Assembly: GCA_003134555.1 (NCBI GenBank)
Contig: PLBO01000067.1
Location: 1-34,677 of the forward strand
Origin: Actinomycetota bacterium
GTDB lineage: Bacteria > Actinomycetota > Acidimicrobiia > IMCC26256 > PALSA-610
Length of the DNA: 34,677 nucleotides
Direction: 5' to 3'
In this document: piece by piece, positions 1 to 8,232 of the stretch
Position numbering within the stretch: the stretch's first letter is position 1
Layout: every line of letters starts with the position of its first letter
Position numbers and translations under genes: made by a program
The notes under the pieces: generated by a model
What the model was told of the DNA's origin: nothing
The model's database searches: none
Seen by the model: the letters and a program-made list of their open reading frames with translations, nothing else

Positions 1-518
1 TCCGCGGACGCGGGGTCGCAGATCCCGTTGATGGCGAGCATGCCGTCGAGGGTGCTCGACAGGTGCAGCCGCCGCCGTTCGAACAGTGCTTCATCCGATA
101 CGGCGCCGCCGTCACCGTCGATCGCGTCGATCAGGTAGCGGACAACGCCACCAAGCTCCCTCGGCGTGTGCCGGCGGGCGACATCGACGAGCTCGGCCTT
201 GACGTCGGAGATCGCGGCCGCGCGTTCGGGTGTGGACGCGTTCGCGACCACGACCGCGTGCCGGGCGGAGATCTCCCCCCGCCCGAACGCATCCGCGACT
301 TCCGGAAGGTCTTCCAGCTTGCGCGCGAGGTCGACGTGTCCGCGCGCGGTGCCGGTATTCATGTTGCAAGCGACACGGATCGCCGCGGCTGCGCTGACGT
401 AACCCGCCGCCCGTCAGTCGTCCGAACGGTCGTACGCGGCGACCATCTTCAGCCATGCGGCTTCTTGCGCGTCGAGGGCTCGACGTTCCGCTGCAAGCTC
501 CTCGAGCGACACGCACAT
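1..518 (-). pseudogene. DUF222 / 13E12-family HNH endonuclease-like gene, broken by an in-frame TGA and cut by the window edge
   Basis: Reading leftwards from ATG at 518, the first 34 codons (MCVSLEELAAERRALDAQEA and on to AYDRSDD) look like the N-terminus of DUF222/13E12 proteins. They end at TGA 416-414. The same frame then continues without a break as RAAGYVSAAAIRVACNMN..., through LARKLEDLPEVADAFGRGEI and LHLSSTLDGMLAINGICD, to the window edge; this is the DUF222 core. Family members usually have Trp just before R(A/D).GY, so TGA most simply replaces TGG. The other genes in the window use TGA as a stop, so recoding is unlikely. The HNH nuclease motif would lie beyond base 1 and is not seen. 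An internal restart at ATG 362 is possible but would lose the N-terminus. These proteins are multicopy in actinobacteria and poorly understood. Confidence 0.8.
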
Positions 519-531
519 GTGTTCGATGATA
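511..531 (-). promoter_or_regulatory. LexA/SOS-box-like operator with -10 box over the DUF222 start
   Basis: On the plus strand, 511-526 reads acgcac-atgt-gttcga, matching the actinobacterial SOS consensus TCGAAC-N4-GTTCGA at 10 of 12 defined positions; the right half-site is perfect. The start codon (518-516) lies inside the box. A minus-strand TATCAT (-10 type, plus 526-531) sits 7 bases upstream of the ATG, so transcription would begin at or near the start codon, where LexA would block it. SOS control is documented for mycobacterial 13E12-repeat genes. The function here is inferred. Confidence 0.55.
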
Positions 532-622
532 GTCGAATAGACCCTATGAAACAAGGAGAATTGCGACTTCCGAGGAACGAACAACGCCGCGCAACGCAAA
601 CTCGTAAGGCACACTGTCAGCC

Positions 623-1138
623 ATGTCGCCGACGATCCGAGCGCCGCGTTTGATGGAGCTCGATCTGTTGCGCGAGATCGAACGCGCGGCCGGCGCGCTC
701 TTCGCCGAGATCGGTTTCGCAGAAGTCGCAGCCGCCGAGCCCGCAAGCGTCGAGGAGCTGGCCGCGTACGTCCTCGACGGACGAGCGTGGGTCGTCGTCG
801 AGCACGACGTTCCCGTCGGCTACGCGGTCGTCGACATCGTCGACGGGCTCGCGCACCTCGAACAGCTCAGCGTCCTACCGGAACACGGACGCAAGGGCCT
901 CGGATCGGCGCTGCTCGCGCACGTGTGCGACTGGGCCGCGCAACGTCGGCTCGAGGCCGTCACCCTCACCTCTTTCCGCGCCGTCCCTTGGAACGCGCCC
1001 TACTACGAGAAGATCGGTTTCTGCGTGATGGACGACGCCGAGATCGGGCCCGAACTGCGCGACCTCCGCGCGCTCGAAGCCGAGCACGGCCTCGACCCGA
1101 CCCAACGCGTCTGCATGCGCCGCGACGTAGACCCCTGA
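623..1138 (+). CDS. GNAT-family N-acetyltransferase
   Basis: A 171-residue protein with a GNAT fold: it would transfer an acetyl group from acetyl-CoA to an amine that cannot be identified here. The acetyl-CoA-binding segment is LEQLSVLPEHGRKGLGSALL (motif A, with the (R/Q)xxGx(G/A)-type loop R-K-G-L-G-S). It is followed by WNAPYYEKIGF, the usual motif B region containing the conserved Tyr and the N.YEK.GF pattern. The ATG at 623 is used here, with only a weak AAGG upstream. A second ATG at 653 (MELDLLREIERAAG) would remove ten basic residues and is a plausible alternative. The gene stands alone, divergent from the DUF222 relic and convergent with the PII gene. Confidence 0.85.
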   Translation: MSPTIRAPRLMELDLLREIERAAGALFAEIGFAEVAAAEPASVEELAAYVLDGRAWVVVEHDVPVGYAVVDIVDGLAHLEQLSVLPEHGRKGLGSALLAHVCDWAAQRRLEAVTLTSFRAVPWNAPYYEKIGFCVMDDAEIGPELRDLRALEAEHGLDPTQRVCMRRDVDP

Positions 1139-1145
1139 GAACGCA

Positions 1146-1196
1146 GCGAACGCGACGGCGCTCACGCTTCAGCGTCGAAGCGTGAGCGCCGTTCGC
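1146..1196. terminator. Strong bidirectional hairpin terminator between GNAT and PII genes
   Basis: Bases 1157-1170 and 1177-1190 form a perfect 14-bp inverted repeat (GGCGCTCACGCTTC and its complement) with a six-base loop. A second outer arm, GCGAAC 1146-1151 with GTTCGC 1191-1196, adds six pairs with a one-sided five-base bulge. It lies between two converging genes (stops at 1138 and 1212). There is no T-run, which is common for actinobacterial terminators. Confidence 0.85.
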
Positions 1197-1211
1197 ATGA
1201 TCAGGCGGGGA

Positions 1212-1562
<351 letters not shown>

Positions 1563-3116
1563 CTATTCCCCGACACTGATCGACGGAGCGCCCGAACCGG
1601 TCGGTAACGAAACTCCTGGCGACCTGCCGCTCGGGATCGGCGAGTATCCCATGTAGGCGTACTCCGGGTGATACGCCGGCGCGCCGTGCTCGACGATGTC
1701 GAGACCCTCGAGCTCGTGCTCGGGAGAGATGCGCAACACACCAATCGCCTTGAGGGCGAACATGATGATCAACGCGATCGCGAATGTGGCCGCGCAGATG
1801 ATCAGGCTGCCGTATATCTGGAACTGCAGCTGATGGAAGCCGCCGCCATAGAACAGCCCCTTGAACGACGTGGACGGGTCGGGCCCGACACTGGTCGCTC
1901 CGCCGTACTGTCCCGTCGCGAACAGCCCGAGACTCCACGTGCCCCACATCCCGCAGAGGCCGTGGACGGGCCACGCACCGATCGGGTCGTCGATCCGCAG
2001 GTGCTCGAGCAGGTCGACACCGAGGACCACGACCACGCCGGCGATGGCGCCGATACAGATCGCACCGAACGGTGACACCCAATAACACGGACACGTGATC
2101 GCGACGAGCCCGGCCAGGAAGCCGTTAATCGAAATACCCGTGTCCCATTTATGCGCCCGTGGATAGACGAAGAACATCGCCACGAGACCGGCCGCCGACG
2201 CCGCGAGCGTCGTGTTGGTGGCGACACGACCGATGCCCTCGAAGTCCATGGCCGAGAGGGTCGACCCCGGGTTGAAGCCGTACCAACCGAACCACAGGAT
2301 CACACCACCGACGGCCGCGAGCGCCATGTCGTGACCTGGTGGCATACCACCGCCGTCCCGCTTGAACTTGCGACCGAGTCGCGGTCCAAGCGCAATAGCG
2401 CCCGCAAGCGCGATGTAACCGCCGATCGAGTGCACGACCGTCGAACCCGCGAAGTCGTGGAACGGCGTCTTCATCGTGGCGAGCCAGCCGTCGGGACCCC
2501 ACACCCAGTGGCCGAGAATCGGGTAGATGAACCCGCTGACGGCGCAGCTGTAGAGGAGGTCGCCGCCGAAGGCGGTTCGCCCGACCATTGCCCCGGTCGT
2601 CACCGTGCTGCAGGTGTCGGCAAAGGCGTACTGGAACAAGAAGAACGCCAGGAACGCCACGCCGGTCGACCCGTAGGTGTGCGGCGTGCCGTGCAGCAGG
2701 AAGTACTGGTGCCCGATCCATTTGTTGCCGGTACCGAACATGAACGCGAAACCAAACGCCCAGAACAACAGTGCACACAGACATGTGTCGGCGATGCACG
2801 AGACCATGACGTTCGACACTTCCCGGGTCCTTGCGAACCCGGCCTCCAAGAACATGAACCCCGCTTGCATGAAGAACACGAGGAACGCGGTGACCAACGT
2901 CCAAGTGGTGTTCACGGGGTTCACAATGTCGTCGGGCTTGAGTGCCGGCGTCGCCTGCCCGAGCATCGAGGCCCCCGCCTTGGTACTGAAGTACCAAGTG
3001 ACCGCCCAGAGCCCCAGCACGACGATGCCGAGCCCGATCATCTTTCCGCCGAAGTAAGCCCAGAACGCCTTTTGGCGTTCCCGGTCTTTGATACGCACGC
3101 GCAAGGTAGTGATCAT
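1563..3116 (-). CDS. amtB: Ammonium transporter (Amt family)
   Basis: A 517-residue polytopic membrane protein of the Amt/Mep/Rh family, which conducts ammonium or ammonia across the cytoplasmic membrane. The twin pore histidines are visible as His229 (STVVHSIGG) and His385 (WPVHGLCGMWG). Other family marks are FMFLEAGFART near residue 87, FGWYGFNPGSTLSA near 276 and the cytoplasmic tail GVLRISPEHELEGLDIVEHG. The protein is longer than the roughly 400-430 residue core because of a hydrophilic N-terminus of about 20 residues, an extra N-terminal hydrophobic segment (about 26-42) and a Pro/Ser/Gly-rich tail. ATG 3116 is preceded by TACGTT at 7 bases and has no clear ribosome-binding site, which suggests leaderless expression. 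I could not identify a GlnR operator with confidence. Confidence 0.96.
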   Translation of the reverse strand: MITTLRVRIKDRERQKAFWAYFGGKMIGLGIVVLGLWAVTWYFSTKAGASMLGQATPALKPDDIVNPVNTTWTLVTAFLVFFMQAGFMFLEAGFARTREVSNVMVSCIADTCLCALLFWAFGFAFMFGTGNKWIGHQYFLLHGTPHTYGSTGVAFLAFFLFQYAFADTCSTVTTGAMVGRTAFGGDLLYSCAVSGFIYPILGHWVWGPDGWLATMKTPFHDFAGSTVVHSIGGYIALAGAIALGPRLGRKFKRDGGGMPPGHDMALAAVGGVILWFGWYGFNPGSTLSAMDFEGIGRVATNTTLAASAAGLVAMFFVYPRAHKWDTGISINGFLAGLVAITCPCYWVSPFGAICIGAIAGVVVVLGVDLLEHLRIDDPIGAWPVHGLCGMWGTWSLGLFATGQYGGATSVGPDPSTSFKGLFYGGGFHQLQFQIYGSLIICAATFAIALIIMFALKAIGVLRISPEHELEGLDIVEHGAPAYHPEYAYMGYSPIPSGRSPGVSLPTGSGAPSISVGE

Positions 3117-3123
3117 GTAGAGG

Positions 3124-3129
3124 AACGTA
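3124..3129 (-). promoter_or_regulatory. -10 box for leaderless amtB-glnK transcript
   Basis: The minus strand reads TACGTT here, a TAnnnT -10 element ending 7 bases before the amtB ATG. No Shine-Dalgarno sequence is present. Nothing else recognisable lies in the gap 3117-3224. Confidence 0.45.
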
Positions 3130-3224
3130 AGTGCGTCGTGTTGCCACTCCGTTCGCCCTTCATGACGCGTCCTGGTCGCGCGCGTGTCGGCTGTGCTACA
3201 TAAACCTGACCGATTCCTGAACGC

Positions 3225-3602
3225 TCACTCGTCGTAGTGGCGAATCTCGATGAGGTGCTGGTTCGGGTCGAAGACGTAGAGCGACGCGGCCAATCCGCGC
3301 GCGCCGTCCTCTCGGCCGGGACCGCTCATGTTGCCGACGTCGTGGAACGAATCTCCGTAGGGGACGCCGGCGGCGCGGATGCGTGAGAACGCAGCGTCGA
3401 ACTCGGCGCGCGGCATCGCAAAGGCAAGGTGCTGCCCGCCCGTGGTTCCCCACGGCGCAAGCTGCAACGTGAGCCCGGGGCCGACGCGGATGACCGTGAA
3501 GGGGCCCGACTCCCCTTCACAGTCGAGCGCGAGAACTTCGGTGAAGAAGCGGACCGTTGCGTCGAGGTCGTTGACCGGCAGGATGAGGTGGTCGAGCTCC
3601 AT
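3225..3602 (-). CDS. VOC-family (glyoxalase/bleomycin-resistance-like) protein
   Basis: A 125-residue single vicinal-oxygen-chelate module. It begins MELDHLILPVNDLDATVRFF, the first beta-alpha unit with a potential metal-binding His5, and ends FDPNQHLIEIRHYDE, where DPNQHLIE is the typical D.(N/D)GN..E-type closing motif carrying the second ligand region. Such proteins include glyoxalase I, dioxygenases and antibiotic-binding proteins; the substrate cannot be told. ATG 3602 is preferred because it starts directly at the conserved first strand; GTG 3611 would add three residues. It lies about 27 bases after the copper-protein gene and is probably the last gene of that operon. Confidence 0.85.
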   Translation of the reverse strand: MELDHLILPVNDLDATVRFFTEVLALDCEGESGPFTVIRVGPGLTLQLAPWGTTGGQHLAFAMPRAEFDAAFSRIRAAGVPYGDSFHDVGNMSGPGREDGARGLAASLYVFDPNQHLIEIRHYDE

Positions 3603-3629
3603 CGGGAGCACACCGTAGAACGTGGTCGC

Positions 3630-4076
3630 TTACGTGTCGACGACGACCCAACCGCGCATGCCGTACGCCAAGTGACCGGGCAAGTGGCACGCGAAGAGGA
3701 GACGGCCGGGCCGGTCGAAACGATAGAACGTCTCCCCCACGTCGGTGGGCGCGACGGAGACCTCACCCGGCACCGGCGGATGCGTCGCTTCCTTGCCCTG
3801 CTCGTGACGCGCATGCACAGCGGCGTCGCCGACGATGAACTCGTGATGGATCGGGTCGTCATTGTGGATCAGGAAGCGCACCACCGTTCCTGTCCGCACG
3901 TGCAGCGTCGAGAGCGAGAACTTGCTGTAGTGGATGCCGATATCGACCGTGACGAGTCCGGGCCCGAGCGCCGCCGGCGCGCCTTCGGCGTGCGCGCCGG
4001 CGTTCATCGCGTATCCGCCGACGGCAGTCGCCGCCGCGACGAGGAGCGAGAGCGAGGCCCTGACCAACCACTTCAC
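3630..4076 (-). CDS. Exported cupredoxin (type 1 blue copper) protein
   Basis: A 148-residue protein with an N-terminal hydrophobic signal or anchor (about residues 5-25), then one cupredoxin domain. A complete type 1 copper site is visible: a His in the IHHEF segment (about 77-78), then Cys130, His135 and Met140 in CHLPGHLAYGM, with the plastocyanin spacing C-x4-H-x4-M. It should carry one electron or bind copper outside the membrane; the partner is unknown. The GTG start at 4076 overlaps the upstream DUF2330 stop as GTGA, so the two are translationally coupled. A longer in-frame upstream reading was rejected because it runs back through the DUF2330 gene and is Arg-rich. Confidence 0.85.
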   Translation of the reverse strand: MKWLVRASLSLLVAAATAVGGYAMNAGAHAEGAPAALGPGLVTVDIGIHYSKFSLSTLHVRTGTVVRFLIHNDDPIHHEFIVGDAAVHARHEQGKEATHPPVPGEVSVAPTDVGETFYRFDRPGRLLFACHLPGHLAYGMRGWVVVDT

Positions 4077-5143
4077 GCCGCGACTCCCGCGAACCGGCGT
4101 CGACGCCCGACGAGCGCGACCGCACCGAACGTCAGCGTGCCGGTGATCACCGCGGCGACGAACGGCCAGGTCGCCCAACCCGGTTCGGGCACGGCCACCG
4201 GGCGCACCACCGACGCGAGGACACCGGTGTCGGCGAGCAGCGGGACCGCGTTCGGGTGGTCGGAGACCGCGAGGTCGTAACCGAGCAGTCCGGCGGGCAC
4301 GTCGAGCTTCAGGTAGGTGAACCACATGTTCGACGGCATCCAGCCCATGCCCTTGTCGATGCGGAGATCGGCGAGCAGCCCGCTCGACGCGGCCTCGTTG
4401 CGCTGCAGGCTGAGTCCACTACCGCCCGCGAGCAACTTCGGCTGCTGGTCGGTCAGCAGGAAGACATCGGCGGCAACCACCGTCGCCTTGTCGAGACCGA
4501 GGCTCAGGATGTGCAACGGCACCCACGGCTCCCGCACCGGGATCGTCAGCATGATCGGGGTTCCGTCGCCCGTGCCTTGACCGAGTTGCTGCGCGCGCGT
4601 GGCGTCGAAGCGCGCGGCCATGAAGATCGGGCTGCGCCGGCCGTAGAAGTCGAGCATCGCCGGTGCGTCGGGCGTCAACAGGAACCCGTGGTCGACGGCC
4701 CACTTCCCGACCTCCGCCCCGCCGCCCTTGAGAACGGTGATGTCGAGCGCGTCGATCTTCGTCTGGTACAGCACTTGCGCACTCTTTTGTGAAGACGGCG
4801 CGCTCAGTGCGTCGTTGAACGCGAACCTCTCGGGGGGAGCGACCTCGCGCTCGAGGCGCTGCAGCGTCCAACTCCCACCGCGTTCCACTTTCGTGGGAAT
4901 GCCGGGCAGGGGAACGATGGATCCCACCGACTTGCCCTGCCCGCTGAACTCGAACGAGGTGACGTAGCGCTCGACACCGTTGTGGAAGGCGGCGAGCGTC
5001 GTCGTGCGCGTGAGCTTGATGCTCCCGTTCTCGCCGACCAACCCACCGCACGCAACCGCGGGCGAGGCCATCGCGACCACGACGGCGGGCACCGCGGCGG
5101 CGAAGAGCATCCGGGACACGACGCGACCCAATCCTTGCGACAT
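4073..5143 (-). CDS. Secreted, membrane-anchored DUF2330 protein
   Basis: A 356-residue protein resembling DUF2330. A signal peptide ends near residues 30-31 (PAVVVAMASPAVACGG), leaving an ACGG-type mature N-terminus typical of this family. The conserved region includes FEFSGQGKSVGSIVPLPGIP, followed by repeated beta-rich stretches such as LTIPVREPWVPLHILSLG and MWFTYLKLDV. One C-terminal membrane helix (WPFVAAVITGTLTFGAVALV) is followed by an Arg-rich tail, so the body lies outside the cell. ATG 5143 has a good ribosome-binding site, GGAGGT, three bases upstream. The biochemical role of the family is unknown; coupling to a blue-copper protein hints at copper- or redox-linked work at the cell surface, which is inference. 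Confidence 0.8.
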   Translation of the reverse strand: MSQGLGRVVSRMLFAAAVPAVVVAMASPAVACGGLVGENGSIKLTRTTTLAAFHNGVERYVTSFEFSGQGKSVGSIVPLPGIPTKVERGGSWTLQRLEREVAPPERFAFNDALSAPSSQKSAQVLYQTKIDALDITVLKGGGAEVGKWAVDHGFLLTPDAPAMLDFYGRRSPIFMAARFDATRAQQLGQGTGDGTPIMLTIPVREPWVPLHILSLGLDKATVVAADVFLLTDQQPKLLAGGSGLSLQRNEAASSGLLADLRIDKGMGWMPSNMWFTYLKLDVPAGLLGYDLAVSDHPNAVPLLADTGVLASVVRPVAVPEPGWATWPFVAAVITGTLTFGAVALVGRRRRFAGVAA

Positions 5144-5159
5144 GAGACCTCCAAGAGCT

Positions 5160-5204
5160 TCGGAACCAAGGAGTCCGACGACGCGCAGGCGCGTGCGGTT
5201 CCGA
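5160..5204 (-). terminator. Possible hairpin terminator after the sulfotransferase gene
   Basis: CGGAACC (5161-5167) pairs with GGTTCCG (5197-5203), and the closing pair 5160/5204 also matches. Inside lies a second inverted repeat, ACGCGC-AG-GCGCGT. It falls in the 86-base gap between the sulfotransferase stop and the DUF2330 start, both on the minus strand. There is no T-run, and an attenuator or leader role is also possible. Confidence 0.4.
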
Positions 5205-5229
5205 GAACCTCGAGATCCCGGGAAGGGCG

Positions 5230-6489
5230 CTATTCCTCGGTAATTCCGTAGTGCGCCACGTAGGGCGCGAAGGTTGCCCGCACGTGTGCCTCGTCGAGGC
5301 CGAGGTCGGCATATGAGTAGGCGTGCACCCCGTGCTTGGCCTTGGGCTTGGCGTCGAGGTAGCCGGAGATCGCCCGATCGTGACCCTTCGGCCAGTCGTA
5401 ACCGAGCTGGTCGTAGACCCGGTGGAGCATGGCAACCGGTTCCGACATCAGCTCGAGGAAGTGCGTGTCGACGATCTGGTCGTCGGGCACGGTCCCGCCG
5501 GTGCGCTGCACGATCACCTGCTCGAGAAACAATTGATACGTCATCTCCATGATCGGGCCGAGCGTCATCCGCTCGTCGCGATCGCTACGCATGAATCGCA
5601 AGACCGCGAGCAGGCTGACGAGCGAGGCGATGAACCGGCGCGGGTCGCGATGCGTGTGGATGACGCGCGCGTCGGGATACTCGGCGAAGAGCGCGGCCAG
5701 CGTCGACAGATGTCCGGGCGACTTGAGCAACCAGCGGCGCGGCGCCGCGCTGCTGGTTGCACCGTCGAAGCCGTGCTGGAACGTTTGCAGCATGCGCCGG
5801 TGAAGGCGGTACACGCGGCCGAGCGTGTCGAGGTTCTCGAGCTGCCAGCCGGTGAAGCTCGGCGTGTCGTAGAGCATGCTCCAGTAGGGCCCGGCGAAGT
5901 CGTACATCAAGAAGTGCACGCACTCGCACGGCAGGTCGCTCGCGAGCTCGTGCATCGTCATGAACTCGGGATGGATGTCGGCCCAGAACTCCTGCTCGCA
6001 TTCCGACAGCTCGCGCCGGCGTTCGGGATCGCCCTCGTCGGCGAGCGGGTGCAGCGCCTCCCACGCGACCGGCGCGCGCAGCTGCGGGTCGAGCGCGAGC
6101 AACTCCAGAAGGATCGTCGTGCCGGTGCGGGGCGGACCCACCACGAACAACGGCGCCTCGATCGACTCAGCCCGGATCGCGGGCCGCGTCGTCCACACGC
6201 GTTGGAGGCGAAGCCTGGTCTGCAACACCTTCAAGAGCTCCGCACGGGTGACGACGCGACCCAACGCGTGCAGCCTTGCTTCCGCGTCGATCGCCGTCAC
6301 CATCCGGCGATACGTGTCGGTCCAACCGGGCCAGTCGTCCTCGCCCAGATCGTCGAGTCCGGTCGACGCCCGCGCGGTGGCCAGCAACTCGTCGGGCTCG
6401 AGACCCGCGAGCAATCGCGGGTCTCCCACGACGTCGCCGAACAGGTTCAGGCGGCGTACCCAATCCGGATGCACGAGCGCCTCGGTCAT
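5230..6489 (-). CDS. PAPS-dependent sulfotransferase family protein
   Basis: A 419-residue protein of the bacterial sulfotransferase family, expected to move sulfate from PAPS to a hydroxyl group. The 5'-phosphosulfate loop is FVVGPPRTGTT (about 116-125), and the 3'-phosphate site is the segment VIHTHRDPRRFIASLVSL. Between them lie conserved family stretches such as APVAWEALHPLADEGDPERR and WLLKSPGHLSTLAALF. ATG 6489 is chosen because a minus-strand TAGCGT box lies 8 bases upstream; the open frame extends further but passes through the divergent acyl-CoA synthetase gene. In actinobacteria such genes often neighbour lipid or sterol genes, and here one faces an acyl-CoA synthetase. The acceptor is unknown. 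Confidence 0.88.
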   Translation of the reverse strand: MTEALVHPDWVRRLNLFGDVVGDPRLLAGLEPDELLATARASTGLDDLGEDDWPGWTDTYRRMVTAIDAEARLHALGRVVTRAELLKVLQTRLRLQRVWTTRPAIRAESIEAPLFVVGPPRTGTTILLELLALDPQLRAPVAWEALHPLADEGDPERRRELSECEQEFWADIHPEFMTMHELASDLPCECVHFLMYDFAGPYWSMLYDTPSFTGWQLENLDTLGRVYRLHRRMLQTFQHGFDGATSSAAPRRWLLKSPGHLSTLAALFAEYPDARVIHTHRDPRRFIASLVSLLAVLRFMRSDRDERMTLGPIMEMTYQLFLEQVIVQRTGGTVPDDQIVDTHFLELMSEPVAMLHRVYDQLGYDWPKGHDRAISGYLDAKPKAKHGVHAYSYADLGLDEAHVRATFAPYVAHYGITEE

Positions 6490-6538
6490 GTTCCCGGACG
6501 CTACAACTCGTAGCATCCGACCGGTCCAGGAGGGAGCA
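6490..6538. promoter_or_regulatory. Divergent promoter region, sulfotransferase / acyl-CoA synthetase
   Basis: This 49-base gap serves both genes. On the minus strand TAGCGT (plus 6498-6503) ends 8 bases before the sulfotransferase ATG, a leaderless arrangement. On the plus strand AGGAGGG (6528-6534) is a strong ribosome-binding site, one of the few clear ones in the window. It stands 5 bases before GTG 6539 and 11 bases before ATG 6545. Confidence 0.5.
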
Positions 6539-6544
6539 GTGAGC

Positions 6545-8209
6545 ATGCGGACGATCGCCGAGCTCGTCGCGGCGCGCGCCGACGACACGAGCACCGGACT
6601 GATCTTCGAAGACCGATCGTGGACGTGGGCGGAGGTCGAGCACGAGTGCGCGGTGCGGGCCGCGATGCTGCGTGCGACCCGACGCACCGAGCGCGCGCCG
6701 TTCCACGTCGGGGTGCTGCTCGACAACGTTCCCGAATACGTCTTCCTGCTCGGCGGAGCCGCGCTGGCCGGAGCCGCGGTCGTCGGCATCAACCCGACCC
6801 GGCGGGGCGCGGAGCTCGCGCACGACATCCGGCACACCGACTGTGGGCTCGTCGTCACCGAGGAGGCACATCGACCGCTTCTCGACGGCCTCGAGCTCGG
6901 CGTCGACGACGACCGCATCGTCACCATCGAATCGGACACGTGGGCGGCGTGGCGCGAAACGAACGCGGACGCCGCGCTCCCGACGGAGCTCCCCGGCCCC
7001 GAGACGCTCTTCGTCCTCATCTTCACGTCGGGGTCGACCGGCACGCCCAAGGCCGTGCGCGGAACCCAGGGGCGGTTCGCGAGCCTGGGTGAGCGCATGC
7101 CGTTCGGGCCCGACGACGTGCTGTACTGCCCGATGCCGCTGTTCCACGGCAACGCGCTGGCGTCCAATTTCGTGCCCGCGTTGACGTGCGGAGCGGCGAT
7201 CGCGTTGCGGCGGCGGTTCTCCGCGTCGGAATTCTTCGACGACGTCCGCCGCGTGGGCGCGACCTACTTCAACACGGTGGGCCGCGCACTCTCGTACGTG
7301 CTCGCGACGCCGCCGTCGCCCGACGACCGGACGCACAGGGTCAAGTTCGCGCTCGCACCGGAAGCGTCAGACCGTGACGCGCGCGCGTTTCGCGAACGCT
7401 TCGGCATCCCGCTCGTCGCCGGGTACGGCTCCAGCGAAGGCGCGATCATCATCACGCCGGTACGCGATGCGAAGCCGGGCGCGCTCGGACTGCCCCCGGC
7501 CGGTACCGACGTCGCCGTCGTCGATCCCGAGACCGGCGTCGAATGCCCGCGCGCCGAGCTCGACGACGACGGACGGCTGACGATCGAGTCCGGGGCAGTC
7601 GCGATCGGTGAGATCGTGCGGCGCGACCCTCACCTCGTCTTCGAGGGCTATTACAAGAACGACGAGGCGAACGCCGAGCGCAACCGCAACGGCTGGTACT
7701 GGTCCGGCGATCTCGGGTACCGCGATCACGACGGCGTCTTCTACTTCGCGGGCCGGACGGCCGACTGGATCAGGGTCGACGGCGAGAACTTCGCCGCGGC
7801 GCCGATCGAACGGATCATCGGCCGTCATCCCGACGTCGCCGCGGTCGCGGTCTACGGCGTACCCGATCCGGTCACCGGCGACCAGGTGATGGCCGCGCTC
7901 GAGCTGCGCCCCGGGCGCGCGTTCGCCGCGATCGACCTCGCCGCGTTCCTCGACGCCCAGCCGGATCTCGGTACCAAGTGGGCGCCGCGCTTCGTGCGGG
8001 TCGTCGACGCGCTTCCTGTCACCGGCGCGGACAAGATCGCAAAGGTCCCGCTACGCGCCGCCGCGTGGGCCACGGGCGAGGGCGAGGTGTGGTGGCGGCC
8101 GGAGCGCGGCGGCGGGTACGAACGGCTGTCCGAAGCGGCCGCCGTCGAGCTCGCGCAACGCTTCGCACAACACGGCCGCGTGGCTCTGTTGCCCCCGTCC
8201 CCCGCATAG
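6545..8209 (+). CDS. AMP-binding acyl-CoA synthetase (FadD-like)
   Basis: A 554-residue ANL-superfamily ligase that would activate a carboxylic acid, probably a fatty or cyclic acid, to its CoA thioester through an acyl-AMP. Visible signatures are the P-loop IFTSGSTGTPKAV (about 159-171), FALAPEASDRDARAF, VAGYGSSEGAIII (A5), GWYWSGDLGYRDHDGVFYF (A7) and DWIRVDGENFAAAPIE (A8). The probable catalytic lysine is in VTGADKIAKVPL near the C-terminus. Length is normal. GTG at 6539 is in frame two codons upstream and better spaced from the AGGAGGG site, so either start may be used. It resembles mycobacterial FadD17-type enzymes from memory, but the substrate is not shown by sequence. Confidence 0.9.
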   Translation: MRTIAELVAARADDTSTGLIFEDRSWTWAEVEHECAVRAAMLRATRRTERAPFHVGVLLDNVPEYVFLLGGAALAGAAVVGINPTRRGAELAHDIRHTDCGLVVTEEAHRPLLDGLELGVDDDRIVTIESDTWAAWRETNADAALPTELPGPETLFVLIFTSGSTGTPKAVRGTQGRFASLGERMPFGPDDVLYCPMPLFHGNALASNFVPALTCGAAIALRRRFSASEFFDDVRRVGATYFNTVGRALSYVLATPPSPDDRTHRVKFALAPEASDRDARAFRERFGIPLVAGYGSSEGAIIITPVRDAKPGALGLPPAGTDVAVVDPETGVECPRAELDDDGRLTIESGAVAIGEIVRRDPHLVFEGYYKNDEANAERNRNGWYWSGDLGYRDHDGVFYFAGRTADWIRVDGENFAAAPIERIIGRHPDVAAVAVYGVPDPVTGDQVMAALELRPGRAFAAIDLAAFLDAQPDLGTKWAPRFVRVVDALPVTGADKIAKVPLRAAAWATGEGEVWWRPERGGGYERLSEAAAVELAQRFAQHGRVALLPPSPA

Positions 8210-8232
8210 TTCGTCGCGCCTCCGACCAGGCG

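Noticed and set aside
3117-3224. GlnR or AmtR operator upstream of amtB
   Set aside because: No arrangement matched a known operator well enough to report; only the -10 box is supportable.
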